A stretch of DNA of 64,000 bases from Pseudokineococcus marinus. GTDB taxonomy: Bacteria; Actinomycetota; Actinomycetes; Actinomycetales; Quadrisphaeraceae. The position numbers and the translations under genes were made by a program. Shown one piece after another: positions 7,253-15,686 of this stretch. The notes under the pieces were generated by a model, which was not told the origin of the DNA, did no database searches, and saw only the letters and a list, made by a program, of their open reading frames with translations. The first letter of the stretch is position 1; every line of letters starts with the position of its first letter. The stretch spans positions 62,001-126,000 of the forward strand of contig NZ_JBBHZZ010000003.1 of assembly GCF_037482405.1 (NCBI RefSeq). Reading direction: 5' to 3'.

Positions 7253-9052
7253 TCAGCGCAGCCGGGCCACCGCGACCGCGTGGGCGGGCAGGCGGACGAC
7301 CTCGCCCTCCAGGGCGACCTCGCCGTCCTCGGCGTAGGACGCGACGAGCTCGGCGCCGCTCTCGCCCTCGACGCCGGCTCCTCGCTCGAGCGGCACCTCC
7401 CGCGCCCGGTCGGAGAGGTTGACCGCGACGCGGAAGGCCCCGCGGACGAGCACGAGCCAGCCGGCGTCCTCGTCGCCGACGACGTCGAGGCTCGGCGAGC
7501 GGCCGAGGACGTCGTCGCGCAGGTCCCCCTCGGTGGCGCGGAGCTCGAGCAGGCGGCGGTGCCACGCGAGCAGCGCCGCGCCGCGCCCCGACGTCGGCTC
7601 GTCCCAGTCGAGCACCGAGGCGTCGCGGGTGGCCGGGTCCTGCGGGTCGGGCACGTCCTCGGCGTCCCACCCGTGGGAGGAGAACTCCGAGCGCCGCCCC
7701 GTCCGCACGGCCTCGGCGAGCTCGGGGTCGGGGAAGTCGGTGAAGAACTGCCACGGCGTGCGCGCGCCCCACTCCTCGCCCATGAAGAGCATGGGGGAGA
7801 AGGGGCCCAGGAGGACGAGGGCGGCGCTGCCGGCGAGGACCCCGCCGGGCAGGGTCGCCGACGGGCGGTCGCCGGTGGCGCGGTTGCCCACCTGGTCGTG
7901 GTTGGACGTGTACGCGACGAAGGAGCCGCCGCGGTGGCGCGTCGGGTCGACCGGCCGCCCCCAGACCTGCTCGCGGAAGGGCGAGTACGTGCCGGCGTGC
8001 CAGAAGGCCCCCGTCATGACGGCGCGGACGGACTCCAGCGAGCCGAAGTCGACGTAGTAGCCCTGCCGCTCGCCGGTGACGAGGGCGTGCACGGCGTGGT
8101 GGACGTCGTCGGCCCACTGCGCCTGCATGCCGTAGCCGCCCTCGACGGCGGGCTCGACCATGCGCGGGTCGTTGAGGTCGGACTCCGCCACGAGCGTCAG
8201 CGGCCGCCCGACCTCGTCGGACAGGTCGGCCGCCCGCAGCGACAGCTCGGCCAGCACGTGGACGGGCGAGTCGTCGACGAGGGCGTGGACGGCGTCGAGC
8301 CGCAGGGCGTCGACGTGGAAGTCGCGCAGCCAGCGCAGCGCCCCCTCGACGACGAAGGCGCGCACCTCCCGGGCGCCCGGCGCGTCGAGGTTCACCGCCG
8401 TGCCCCAGGGCGTCTCGTGCTCGTCGGTGAAGTACGGGCCGAACTCGGGCAGGTAGTTCCCCGCCGGGCCCAGGTGGTTGTAGACGACGTCGAGGCAGAC
8501 CCCGAGGCCGCGGGCGTGGCAGGCGTCGACGAAGCGCTGCAGCGCCTCCGGCCCGCCGTAGGGGTGGTGCACGGCCCACAGGTCGACCCCGTCGTAGCCC
8601 CACCCCCAGCGGCCCGGGAAGGCGGCGACGGGCAGCAGCTCGACGACCTGGACGCCGAGGTCGACGAGGTGGTCGAGCCGCCCGACGGCCGCGTCGAGCG
8701 TGCCCTCGGGCGTGAAGGTCCCGACGTGGAGCTCGTAGAAGACGGCGCCGCGGCCGTCGACGCCCGGCCACGCCCCGTCCGACCAGGCGAAGCGCGAGGC
8801 GTCGAAGACCCGGCTGGGGCCGTCCGGGCCCTCGGGCTGCCAGGCGCTGCGCGGGTCGGGGCGCGCGGGGCCGCCGTCGAGGGAGAAGGCGTAGTCGGTG
8901 CCGTGGCCGGCGTCCTCGACGGTCGCGGACCACCACCCGCCCCCGGAGGCGTCCATCGTGACGCGGCGGCCCCCCTCGGCCGGGGCGCCCGAGGCGCCGA
9001 CGGCGACCTCGACGCCGGTGGCGTCGGGGGCCCAGACGGTGAAGACGTGCAC
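7253..9052 (-). CDS. treZ: malto-oligosyltrehalose trehalohydrolase
   Basis: 599 residues. Hydrolyses the bond next to the terminal trehalosyl unit made by TreY and frees trehalose. Domains: N-terminal beta sandwich (about 1-95, beginning HVFTVWAPDATGVEVAV), GH13 barrel (about 100-480) and C-terminal beta domain. GH13 catalytic residues are Asp253 in DALRLDAVHAL, Glu290 in LVAESDLND and Asp386 in YTSNHDQVGN. The start GTG 9052 gives the family-typical N-terminus. Third gene of the minus-strand glgX-treY-treZ set; unlike the first two it is not overlapped but is separated from treY by 123 bases holding repeats and a hairpin. Confidence 0.95.
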   Translation of the reverse strand: MHVFTVWAPDATGVEVAVGASGAPAEGGRRVTMDASGGGWWSATVEDAGHGTDYAFSLDGGPARPDPRSAWQPEGPDGPSRVFDASRFAWSDGAWPGVDGRGAVFYELHVGTFTPEGTLDAAVGRLDHLVDLGVQVVELLPVAAFPGRWGWGYDGVDLWAVHHPYGGPEALQRFVDACHARGLGVCLDVVYNHLGPAGNYLPEFGPYFTDEHETPWGTAVNLDAPGAREVRAFVVEGALRWLRDFHVDALRLDAVHALVDDSPVHVLAELSLRAADLSDEVGRPLTLVAESDLNDPRMVEPAVEGGYGMQAQWADDVHHAVHALVTGERQGYYVDFGSLESVRAVMTGAFWHAGTYSPFREQVWGRPVDPTRHRGGSFVAYTSNHDQVGNRATGDRPSATLPGGVLAGSAALVLLGPFSPMLFMGEEWGARTPWQFFTDFPDPELAEAVRTGRRSEFSSHGWDAEDVPDPQDPATRDASVLDWDEPTSGRGAALLAWHRRLLELRATEGDLRDDVLGRSPSLDVVGDEDAGWLVLVRGAFRVAVNLSDRAREVPLERGAGVEGESGAELVASYAEDGEVALEGEVVRLPAHAVAVARLR

Positions 9053-9076
9053 GGGGTTCCTCCTGCGGCAGAGCCG

Positions 9077-9121
9077 GTGACGGTGGTGCGCGTGACGGTG
9101 GTGCGCGTGACGGTGGTGCTC
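9077..9121. repeat. three tandem 15-bp repeats between treY and treZ
   Basis: GTGACGGTGGTGCGC occurs at 9077-9091 and 9092-9106, with a one-base variant at 9107-9121 and a partial fourth unit after it. Sits in the treY-treZ spacer, just upstream of treZ. Confidence 0.85.
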
Positions 9122-9126
9122 GTGAC

Positions 9127-9153
9127 GGGGCCCGTCCGCGGGGGACGGGCCCC
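9127..9153 (-). terminator. hairpin in treY-treZ spacer, possible attenuator
   Basis: GGGGCCCGTCC and GGACGGGCCCC (11 pairs) around a 5-base loop, about 23 bases after the treY stop and before treZ. It could reduce treZ expression relative to treY or mark the treY transcript end. Confidence 0.5.
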
Positions 9154-9175
9154 GGCCGGGGGTGGGAGGCGTCGG

Positions 9176-11755
9176 TCAGGCCTCGACGAGGAGGGCGACG
9201 GGCAGGTCGGCGAGGACGTCCGCCAGCCGGGCGGCGCCCGGGGCGTGCTCCCGCCCGGTGAGCACGTCGCGCCAGGCCCCCGCGGTCGTCGCCGGCAGCG
9301 TGAGCGAGTGCTCGCCCCACCCGCCGTAGCGGGCGAGGGCGTCGGGCAGCCGCGTGGCGACGGTGACGGCGCGCGGTGCGCCGTCCTGCGTCCGCGCGAA
9401 GGCCACGGCGGAGCCGCTCGACGTCGGCAGCGGCGCGTAGCCCGTCCCCGCCCCCGTGAAGGCGGCCGCGAGGTCGCGGCGCACGCGCAGCGCCCGCGAG
9501 GTGACGAGGAGCTTCTCCTCGTCGAGGTCGCGGGGGCGCGCCCCGCCGTCGAGGCGCTCGAGCAGCGCGCTGCGCCGCGCGTAGTCCACCGGCCGGCGGT
9601 TGTCGGGGTCGACGAGCGAGCGCTCACCGACCTCGGTGCCCTGGTAGACGTCGGGCACGCCCGGCATCGTCAGCTGCACGAGCTTCTGCCCGAGCACCGC
9701 CGAGCGGGCCGCCGGCGCGGTGGCGGCGACGAAGGCGCCCACCCGGGCGAGCACGTCCTCGTCCCCGAGGACGCCGGTGGCGAAGTCGGCGACGGCCTGC
9801 TCGTACTCCTCGTCGGGGGCCGTCCACGTCGTCCGGCGCTTCGCCTCCTTGACGGCCTTCTCGAGGTAGGCCAGCAGGCGCTCGGCGGAGATCGGCCCGC
9901 CGGGGCCGTCCGCGCCGGCCGGCTCCCACGTGGCGACGAGCGTCTGCCACACGAGCATCTCGGTGGGCCCGTCGAGGAGGGCCGAGCGGTGCTCGGCCGC
10001 GGCCTGCCGCCACAGCGCGAGGGCCTCGGCCCAGGCCGCGGGCACGCCCGAGACGACGGACAGCTGCACGCGGCCGTCCTCCGCCCGCTTGGTGTCGTGC
10101 GTGGACAGCGTCGTCATCGTCGTCGGCCAGTGCTCGGCGATCCCCGCGCAGAAGGCGTGGAACTCCTCGGGCGAGACGCCGAAGCGCTCCGGCGCGCCGC
10201 CCACCTCGTTGAGGCTGGAGAGGCGGAACCAGCGGTAGAAGGCCGTGTCCTCCACGCCCTTGGCCATGACCGGCCCGCACGTCTGCTGGAAGCGGACGAC
10301 GAGCTCGGCCCGCTCCGCCTCCGCCGTGCGACCGGCCGAGCCGGCCTCGCGGCCCAGCAGCAGGTCGCGGACCACCTCGAGGGTCTCGTGGCGCTCGGGC
10401 GCGAGGTGCGCCCGGGCGACCTCGACCGCCTCGTCGAGGACGTGCGCGGCCTCGGCCGGCGCCGCCTCGCCGGGCACGACGTAGGCCCGGTACCGGGGGA
10501 AGGCCACGAGCAGCTCGGTGACGACCTCGGTGAGCCCGCGGCGGGTGTGGTCGCGCAGGAGGACGTCGGCGTGGCAGATGCCGCTGAGGAGGTCCACGAG
10601 CCGGTGCACCTCGGTGTAGAGGTTCTCGGCGACGACCTCCCGCTTGGCCTGCTCGACGACGGGCCCGAAGTCCGCCGGGTCGCCGGTCACCTGCGTGAAG
10701 AGCGCCGTCAGCGGCGCCTCGCCCGCCGGGTCGACGAAGAGCCCGCCGACGCGCAGCAGCGCGTCGTAGCCCGTCGTCCCCGCGCACGGCCAGTCGTCGG
10801 GGAGCTGCTCGGAGCCCTCGAGGATCTTCTCCACGACGACCCACGCCCCGCCGGTGCGGTCCGCGAGGCGGCGCAGGTACTCCCGCGGGTCGGCGAGGCC
10901 GTCGGGGTGGTCGATCCGCAGGCCGTCGAGCTCGCCCGTGCGGAGCATCTCCAGCAGCAGCGCGTGCGTGGCGTCGAAGACGCCCTCGTCCTCGACCCGG
11001 ACGGCGGCGAGCGTGTCGACGTCGAAGAAGCGCCGGTAGTTGAGCTCCTCGTCGGCCACCCGCCAGTGGGCCAGGCGGTACCACTGCGCCTCGACGAGGC
11101 GGTCCATCGGCAGCGCCTCCGTGCCCGGGCGCACGGGGAAGACGTGGTCGTAGTAGCGCAGCAGGGGCTCGTCGCCGCTCGTGTCGAGCTGGAGCTCCCC
11201 GGCGGCCAGCACCTGGCCGATGCGCGACCCCAGCACGGGCATGAGGAGGGCGTGGTCCTCGGTCGACCAGTCGACGTCGAACCAGCTGACGTAGGGGGAG
11301 TACGGGCCGTCGCGCAGGACCGACCACAGGACGGCGTTGGCGCTCGCCGGCGTGGGCACCGCGACGTGGTTGGGCACGACGTCGGCGACGGCCGACAGCC
11401 CGTGCTCGCGCAGCGCCGCGACCATGCGGTCGAAGGCCTCCCGGCCGCCGGCCTCCTGCGACAGGCGCGAGTGGTCGACGACGTCGTAGCCGTGCGTCGA
11501 GCCCGGAGCCGCCTGCAGCACGGGGGAGAGGTAGGCGTGCGTGACGCCGAGGCGCGCCAGGTACCCGGCGACGCCGGCGGCGTCGTCGTAGGTGAACTCC
11601 GGCTGCACCTGCAGCCGGTAGGTCGACGTCGGCACCGTCCGGCCCGGGCCGGGGCGGTGCTGGCGCGCGGCCGTCGCGGCGTCCCGGTCCTCCCGCTCCC
11701 GCGGGGCGGCCGAGGTCGAGGGGGCGGGGCTGGGGGCGGCGTCGGGCGCGCTCAC
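9176..11755 (-). CDS. treY: malto-oligosyltrehalose synthase
   Basis: 859 residues of GH13. Rearranges the reducing end of a malto-oligosaccharide from alpha-1,4 to alpha,alpha-1,1, giving a trehalosyl end for TreZ. TSTYRLQVQPEFTYDDAA is the family start of the barrel at about residue 40; catalytic residues are Asp282 (GLRIDHPDGL), Glu309 (VVVEKILEG) and Asp554 (STHDTKRAEDGR). The first ~38 residues are Ala/Pro/Arg-rich and probably disordered. GTG 11755 overlaps the glgX stop by 4 bases (GTGA), so debranching and trehalose synthesis are co-translated. Length is slightly above the usual 750-800. Confidence 0.95.
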   Translation of the reverse strand: MSAPDAAPSPAPSTSAAPREREDRDAATAARQHRPGPGRTVPTSTYRLQVQPEFTYDDAAGVAGYLARLGVTHAYLSPVLQAAPGSTHGYDVVDHSRLSQEAGGREAFDRMVAALREHGLSAVADVVPNHVAVPTPASANAVLWSVLRDGPYSPYVSWFDVDWSTEDHALLMPVLGSRIGQVLAAGELQLDTSGDEPLLRYYDHVFPVRPGTEALPMDRLVEAQWYRLAHWRVADEELNYRRFFDVDTLAAVRVEDEGVFDATHALLLEMLRTGELDGLRIDHPDGLADPREYLRRLADRTGGAWVVVEKILEGSEQLPDDWPCAGTTGYDALLRVGGLFVDPAGEAPLTALFTQVTGDPADFGPVVEQAKREVVAENLYTEVHRLVDLLSGICHADVLLRDHTRRGLTEVVTELLVAFPRYRAYVVPGEAAPAEAAHVLDEAVEVARAHLAPERHETLEVVRDLLLGREAGSAGRTAEAERAELVVRFQQTCGPVMAKGVEDTAFYRWFRLSSLNEVGGAPERFGVSPEEFHAFCAGIAEHWPTTMTTLSTHDTKRAEDGRVQLSVVSGVPAAWAEALALWRQAAAEHRSALLDGPTEMLVWQTLVATWEPAGADGPGGPISAERLLAYLEKAVKEAKRRTTWTAPDEEYEQAVADFATGVLGDEDVLARVGAFVAATAPAARSAVLGQKLVQLTMPGVPDVYQGTEVGERSLVDPDNRRPVDYARRSALLERLDGGARPRDLDEEKLLVTSRALRVRRDLAAAFTGAGTGYAPLPTSSGSAVAFARTQDGAPRAVTVATRLPDALARYGGWGEHSLTLPATTAGAWRDVLTGREHAPGAARLADVLADLPVALLVEA

Positions 11756-14067
11756 TTCGCGTCCCCCTTCCGGCGGCGGGGCGTCCGGCCCCGGGACGGG
11801 GCGGAGGGCGGGTCGGACGGCGGCGCCGCGGCCGGGGCCGCCGGCGTGGCGGGCGTGTCGCCGGCGCCGGGGCTGCGGGCGGCCCGGGTGCGGCGGGCGG
11901 TGGCGCCGTCGTCCACGGCCGCCGTCGCGGACGCCGCGCGCAGCGGCTCCGGCTCGGCGTGGGCCGGGTCGCAGACGAGGACCACCATGCTGCGGGCGCC
12001 GAGGTGCAGCGAGCCGCCCGCCTGGACGACCTGCCCCTCGAGCAGCGAGGCGGTGTCCACGAGCACCTGCCACGCCGGCCCGTAGGCGGTGTCCGGCATG
12101 ACGAACTCCAGCCCCTCGTAGTGGCTGTTGTAGAGGACGAGGAACTTGTCGTCCTCCACCCGCTCGCCGCGGGGGCCGGGCTCGTTGATCTCGTGGCCGT
12201 TGAGCCAGACGGTGACGGCGCGCGCGAAGTGGCTGTGCCAGTCGCCGTCCTTCATCACCTCGCCGGCGGGCGTCATCCACACGATGTCCGAGAGGTCGGA
12301 CTGCCCGCCCTTGGAGGCCTCGCCCTTGAAGAAGCGGCGGCGCCGGAAGATCGGGTGCTCGCGGCGCAGGCGCACGGCGCGGCGGGTGAAGTCGAGCAGC
12401 TCGGCCTGCTGCTCGTCGAGCCGCCAGTCGATCCAGCTGGTCTCGTTGTCCTGGCAGTAGCCGTTGTTGTTGCCGCCCTGGGTGCGGCCGAGCTCGTCGC
12501 CGTGCAGGAGCATCGGCACGCCCTGGCTCAGCAGCAGGGTGAGGAGGAAGTTGCGCTGCTGGCGGGCGCGCAGGACGAGCACCTCGGGGTCGTCGGTCGG
12601 GCCCTCGACGCCGCAGTTCCAGGACCGGTTGTGGCTCTCGCCGTCGGCCCCGCCCTCGCCGTTGGCCTCGTTGTGCTTGTCGTTGTAGGACACGAGGTCC
12701 CGCATGGTGAAGCCGTCGTGCGCGGTGACGAAGTTGATCGAGGCGACGGGCCGGCGCCGCGAGCTCTCGTAGAGGTCGCTGGAGCCGGAGATGCGGCTGG
12801 CGAACTCCGCCAGCGTCGACTCCTCGCCGCGCCAGAAGTCGCGGACCGTGTCGCGGTACATGCCGTTCCACTCGGTCCACAGCGGCGGGAAGCCGCCCAC
12901 CTGGTAGCCGCCGTCGCCGACGTCCCACGGCTCGGCGATGAGCTTGACCTGGCTGACCACCGGGTCCTGCTGGATGAGGTCGAAGAACGCCGAGAGCCGG
13001 TCCACCTCGTGGAACTGGCGCGCCAGGGTCGAGGCGAGGTCGAAGCGGAAGCCGTCGACGTGCATCTCGGTCACCCAGTAGCGCAGCGAGTCCATGATGA
13101 GCTGCAGGACGTGCGGGTGGCGCATGAGCAGGCTGTTGCCGGTGCCCGTGGTGTCGAAGTAGTGCTGCTCGTCGCCGTCGACGAGGCGGTAGTACGCGGC
13201 GTTGTCGATGCCCCGGAAGGAGAGGGTGGGGCCCATCTCGTTGCCCTCGGCGGTGTGGTTGTAGACGACGTCGAGGATGACCTCGATGTCGGCCTGGTGC
13301 AGCGCCAGCACCATCGCCTTGAACTCCGACACCTGGTCCCCGCGCGTGCCGGCCGAGGAGTACTCGCCGTGCGGGGCGAAGAAGCCGATCGTGTTGTAGC
13401 CCCAGTAGTTGCGCAGCCCCCGGTCGACGAGGTGGGAGTCCTGCACGAACTGGTGGACGGGCATGAGCTCGACGGCGGTGACGCCGAGGTCCGTGAGGTG
13501 CTTGACCATCGCCGGGTGGCCCACCGCGGCGTAGGTGCCGCGCAGCTCCTCGGGGATGTCCGGGTGCGTCATCGTGAGGCCCTTGACGTGGGCCTCGTAG
13601 ATGACGCTCTCGTGGTACTCGTGCCCCGGGCGGCGGTCGGCGCTCCAGTCGAAGAACGGGTTGATGACGACCGACAGGGCCGTGTGGCCGAGGCTGTCGT
13701 CGTCGTTGAACGAGTCCTTGTCGCCGAAGCGGTAGGAGAACAGGGACTCGTCCCCGTCGTCCTGGCCGTCGATCGCCTTGGCGTACGGGTCGAGCAGGAG
13801 CTTCGCGGGGTTGCACCGGTGCCCGGAGGCCGGGTCGTAGGGGCCGTGGACCCGGTACCCGTAGCGCTGGCCCGGGCGCACGCTCGGCAGGAAGGCGTGC
13901 CACACGAAGCCGTCCACCTCGGTCAGCGGCACCCGCGTCTCGCCGCCCTCGTCGTCCACCAGGCACAGCTCGACGCGCTCGGCGACCTCGCTGAAGAGGG
14001 CGAAGTTCGTGCCCGTGCCGTCGTAGGTGGCGCCCAGGGGGTAGGGGTTGCCGGGGTAGGTCTGCAT
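11752..14067 (-). CDS. glgX: glycogen debranching enzyme GlgX
   Basis: 771 residues. Hydrolyses alpha-1,6 branches of (limit-dextrin) glycogen and supplies linear maltodextrins to TreY. An N-terminal CBM48-like domain (GNPYPLGATYDGTGTNFALF) precedes the GH13 barrel; catalytic residues are Asp343 (DGFRFDLAST), Glu379 (LIAEPWD) and Asp451 (VTAHDGFTMRD). NNNGYCQDNE is typical of GlgX. The last ~75 residues are a Pro/Ala/Ser-rich, basic low-complexity tail ending RTPRRRKGDAK that GlgX enzymes usually lack. ATG start has GAGGGA 9 bases upstream. First gene of the trehalose operon, divergent from the YihY gene. Confidence 0.95.
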   Translation of the reverse strand: MQTYPGNPYPLGATYDGTGTNFALFSEVAERVELCLVDDEGGETRVPLTEVDGFVWHAFLPSVRPGQRYGYRVHGPYDPASGHRCNPAKLLLDPYAKAIDGQDDGDESLFSYRFGDKDSFNDDDSLGHTALSVVINPFFDWSADRRPGHEYHESVIYEAHVKGLTMTHPDIPEELRGTYAAVGHPAMVKHLTDLGVTAVELMPVHQFVQDSHLVDRGLRNYWGYNTIGFFAPHGEYSSAGTRGDQVSEFKAMVLALHQADIEVILDVVYNHTAEGNEMGPTLSFRGIDNAAYYRLVDGDEQHYFDTTGTGNSLLMRHPHVLQLIMDSLRYWVTEMHVDGFRFDLASTLARQFHEVDRLSAFFDLIQQDPVVSQVKLIAEPWDVGDGGYQVGGFPPLWTEWNGMYRDTVRDFWRGEESTLAEFASRISGSSDLYESSRRRPVASINFVTAHDGFTMRDLVSYNDKHNEANGEGGADGESHNRSWNCGVEGPTDDPEVLVLRARQQRNFLLTLLLSQGVPMLLHGDELGRTQGGNNNGYCQDNETSWIDWRLDEQQAELLDFTRRAVRLRREHPIFRRRRFFKGEASKGGQSDLSDIVWMTPAGEVMKDGDWHSHFARAVTVWLNGHEINEPGPRGERVEDDKFLVLYNSHYEGLEFVMPDTAYGPAWQVLVDTASLLEGQVVQAGGSLHLGARSMVVLVCDPAHAEPEPLRAASATAAVDDGATARRTRAARSPGAGDTPATPAAPAAAPPSDPPSAPSRGRTPRRRKGDAK

Positions 14068-14122
14068 GTGCGGGTCGTCCCTCGGGTCTGGGGGGCGGTC
14101 GGGCGGTGCGCGGGACCGGTGC

Positions 14123-14144
14123 GGTGCCCGTCGTCACGGGCACC
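14123..14144. promoter_or_regulatory. 9-bp inverted repeat upstream of glgX
   Basis: GGTGCCCGT and ACGGGCACC are perfectly complementary around CGTC. It lies 56-77 bases before the glgX ATG in the divergent region with the YihY gene. Candidate operator or 5' leader hairpin for the trehalose operon. Confidence 0.4.
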
Positions 14145-14256
14145 CCATCCCACCGCATCGAGCGCGCCACCGCTCACCGGTCCACGTCCGCCCGCCCGGC
14201 CCCCGTGGTCCGGTTCCCCGGTGGTGCGGCTCCCCGGCGGGGCCGGGGCGGGGTCC

Positions 14257-14262
14257 TACCCT
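14257..14262 (+). promoter_or_regulatory. -10 box of leaderless YihY gene
   Basis: TACCCT followed by CGCGGC and then the GTG start at 14269. Same TACCCT-CGCGGC-start arrangement as at 18732. Confidence 0.6.
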
Positions 14263-14268
14263 CGCGGC

Positions 14269-15228
14269 GTGGGCGCGCTGGAGGAGGGGCTGCGCCGCCG
14301 CGGGCGGGCGGTGCGCCGCCGCGCCCGCGAGGTCCCCGTGCTGGGGACGGGTGCGGACGTCGTGCTCGAGGCCGTGCGGCTCGGGCTGCGCCAGCGGGTC
14401 ACGGGCCTGGCCGCGGAGGCCGCCTTCTTCGCCCTGCTCTCGCTGCCGCCGCTCGTCCTGGGGCTCACGGGCACGGCCGCGCTCGTGGGCTCGCGCCTCG
14501 GGGCGGACACGACGGCGCAGCTCGAGCGGGTGCTGAGCACCCAGCTCTCGCCCTTCCTCACCGAGGACGTCGTGGGCGGGACGATCGTCCCGACGATCAC
14601 CGCGGCCCTGGACGGCCCCCGCTTCGACCTCATCTCGATCGGCTTCGTGCTGTCGCTCTGGTCGGGCTCGCGCGCCCTGGCGGTGCTCCTCGACACCGTC
14701 GCGATCATGTACGGCATGGGCGGGGGGCGCGGCCCCGTCCGGGCCCGCGCCCTCTCGCTCCTGCTCTACGTGCTCGGGCTGGGGGCGGGCGCCGTCGCGC
14801 TCCCCCTGCTGCTGCTCGGCCCCACGGCCCTCGAGCGGCTCCTGCCGGACCCGCTCGAGGGGCTCCTCTCCCTGTACTGGCCCGTCGTGCTCCTGCTGAG
14901 CTCGCTGCTGCTCGCGCTGCTCTACCACGCCGCGACGCCGGTCCGGCTGGCCTGGCGGCGGGCGCTGCCGGGCGCGGCGGTGGCGCTCGGCCTGTGGGTC
15001 GTGACCTCGTGGGGGCTGCGGGCCCTGCTCGGGCTCACCGTCGGGACGGGGCGCGGCGTCGCCATCTACGGGCCCCTGTCGGCGCCCATCGTCCTGCTCC
15101 TGTGGTTCTACCTGCTGGCCCTCGGCGTCCTCGTCGGCGCCGGCCTCAACGCCGCGGTCGAGCACGTGCGGCCCCAGCGCGACGAGGACGGCATGACGGT
15201 CGACGAGCGGGCGGCCGAGGGGACCTGA
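14269..15228 (+). CDS. YihY/virulence factor BrkB family membrane protein
   Basis: 319 residues with six predicted membrane segments, at roughly 35-65, 100-125, 150-175, 195-220, 235-260 and 270-295. RVTGLAAEAAFFALLSLPPLVLGL is the conserved N-terminal region of the family, and LWFYLLALGVLVGAGLNA the C-terminal one. Members are widespread inner-membrane proteins of uncertain function; early naming as RNase BN is not supported. The start GTG 14269 is fixed by the -10 box 6 bases upstream. Downstream is a strong terminator shared with the tRNA cluster on the other strand. Confidence 0.88.
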   Translation: MGALEEGLRRRGRAVRRRAREVPVLGTGADVVLEAVRLGLRQRVTGLAAEAAFFALLSLPPLVLGLTGTAALVGSRLGADTTAQLERVLSTQLSPFLTEDVVGGTIVPTITAALDGPRFDLISIGFVLSLWSGSRALAVLLDTVAIMYGMGGGRGPVRARALSLLLYVLGLGAGAVALPLLLLGPTALERLLPDPLEGLLSLYWPVVLLLSSLLLALLYHAATPVRLAWRRALPGAAVALGLWVVTSWGLRALLGLTVGTGRGVAIYGPLSAPIVLLLWFYLLALGVLVGAGLNAAVEHVRPQRDEDGMTVDERAAEGT

Positions 15229-15277
15229 GCGACGCGCCCCGGCGGGCTCGTCCGGCGGGTGGCGAGGGGCCCGGACG

Positions 15278-15314
15278 CACGAGAGCCCCGGTCCGTGGGA
15301 CCGGGGCTCTCGTG
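15278..15314. terminator. 17-bp perfect hairpin, bidirectional terminator
   Basis: CACGAGAGCCCCGGTCC and GGACCGGGGCTCTCGTG pair fully around GTG. It ends the YihY transcript from the left and, on the minus strand, the tRNA cluster, beginning 3 bases after the encoded CCA of tRNA-Val. The CGGACGCACGAGA stretch it contains recurs in the 17906-18020 terminator. Confidence 0.85.
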
Positions 15315-15316
15315 GG

Positions 15317-15391
15317 TGGTGGGCGATACTGGGATCGAACCAGTGACCTCTTCCGTGTCAGGGAAGCGCGCTACCGCTGCGCCAATCGCCC
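15317..15391 (-). tRNA. tRNA-Val (GAC)
   Basis: Acceptor GGGCGAT/ATCGCCC closes with discriminator A at 15320, and CCA is encoded at 15317-15319. The anticodon loop CTGACAC between CTTCC and GGAAG gives GAC. T arm is CTGG-TTCGATC-CCAG. Body is nearly identical to the tRNA-Val at 19473 outside the anticodon arm. Confidence 0.95.
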
Positions 15392-15436
15392 GGGGTGCGT
15401 CGTCCGCGGCTGCGACGTCTCCTCCGCGGGGCACCG

Positions 15437-15507
15437 AGGTGGAGACGGGATTCGAACCCGCGTTCACGGCTTTGCAGGCCGTTGCCTCGCCTCTCGGCCA
15501 CTCCACC
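15437..15507 (-). tRNA. tRNA-Cys (GCA)
   Basis: Acceptor GGTGGAG/CTCCACC with discriminator U at 15437, the usual base for tRNA-Cys. Anticodon loop CTGCAAA between ACGGC and GCCGT gives GCA. CCA is not encoded. Middle gene of the Gly-Cys-Val cluster. Confidence 0.95.
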
Positions 15508-15534
15508 GTGAGGCGTGCCGAGGCACTGCCTCCG

Positions 15535-15607
15535 AGCGGACGACGGGATTCGAACCCGCGACCCTCACCTTGGCAAGGTGATGCTCTACCAGCTGAGCCA
15601 CGTCCGC
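15535..15607 (-). tRNA. tRNA-Gly (GCC)
   Basis: Acceptor GCGGACG/CGTCCGC with discriminator U at 15535. Anticodon loop TTGCCAA between TCACC and GGTGA gives GCC. CCA is not encoded. First gene of the cluster in transcription order. Confidence 0.95.
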
Positions 15608-15655
15608 ACGCTGCCTCCGCCAGCCCCGGGGGGCCGCCGTCGGCGTGCGTGCTGG

Positions 15656-15686
15656 ACTCTAGACGAGTGGTGAACGACTCGTCCAA
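15656..15686 (-). promoter_or_regulatory. promoter of the tRNA cluster
   Basis: On the minus strand TTGGAC (15681-15686) and TAGAGT (15656-15661) are separated by 19 bases; transcription would start about 40 bases before tRNA-Gly. It overlaps the first codons of the divergent chorismate-binding gene. Confidence 0.45.

Noticed and set aside
7019..12085. A 1688-codon plus-strand frame across treZ and treY
   Set aside because: It runs through the N gap and opposite two intact GH13 genes; composition is that of an antisense shadow.
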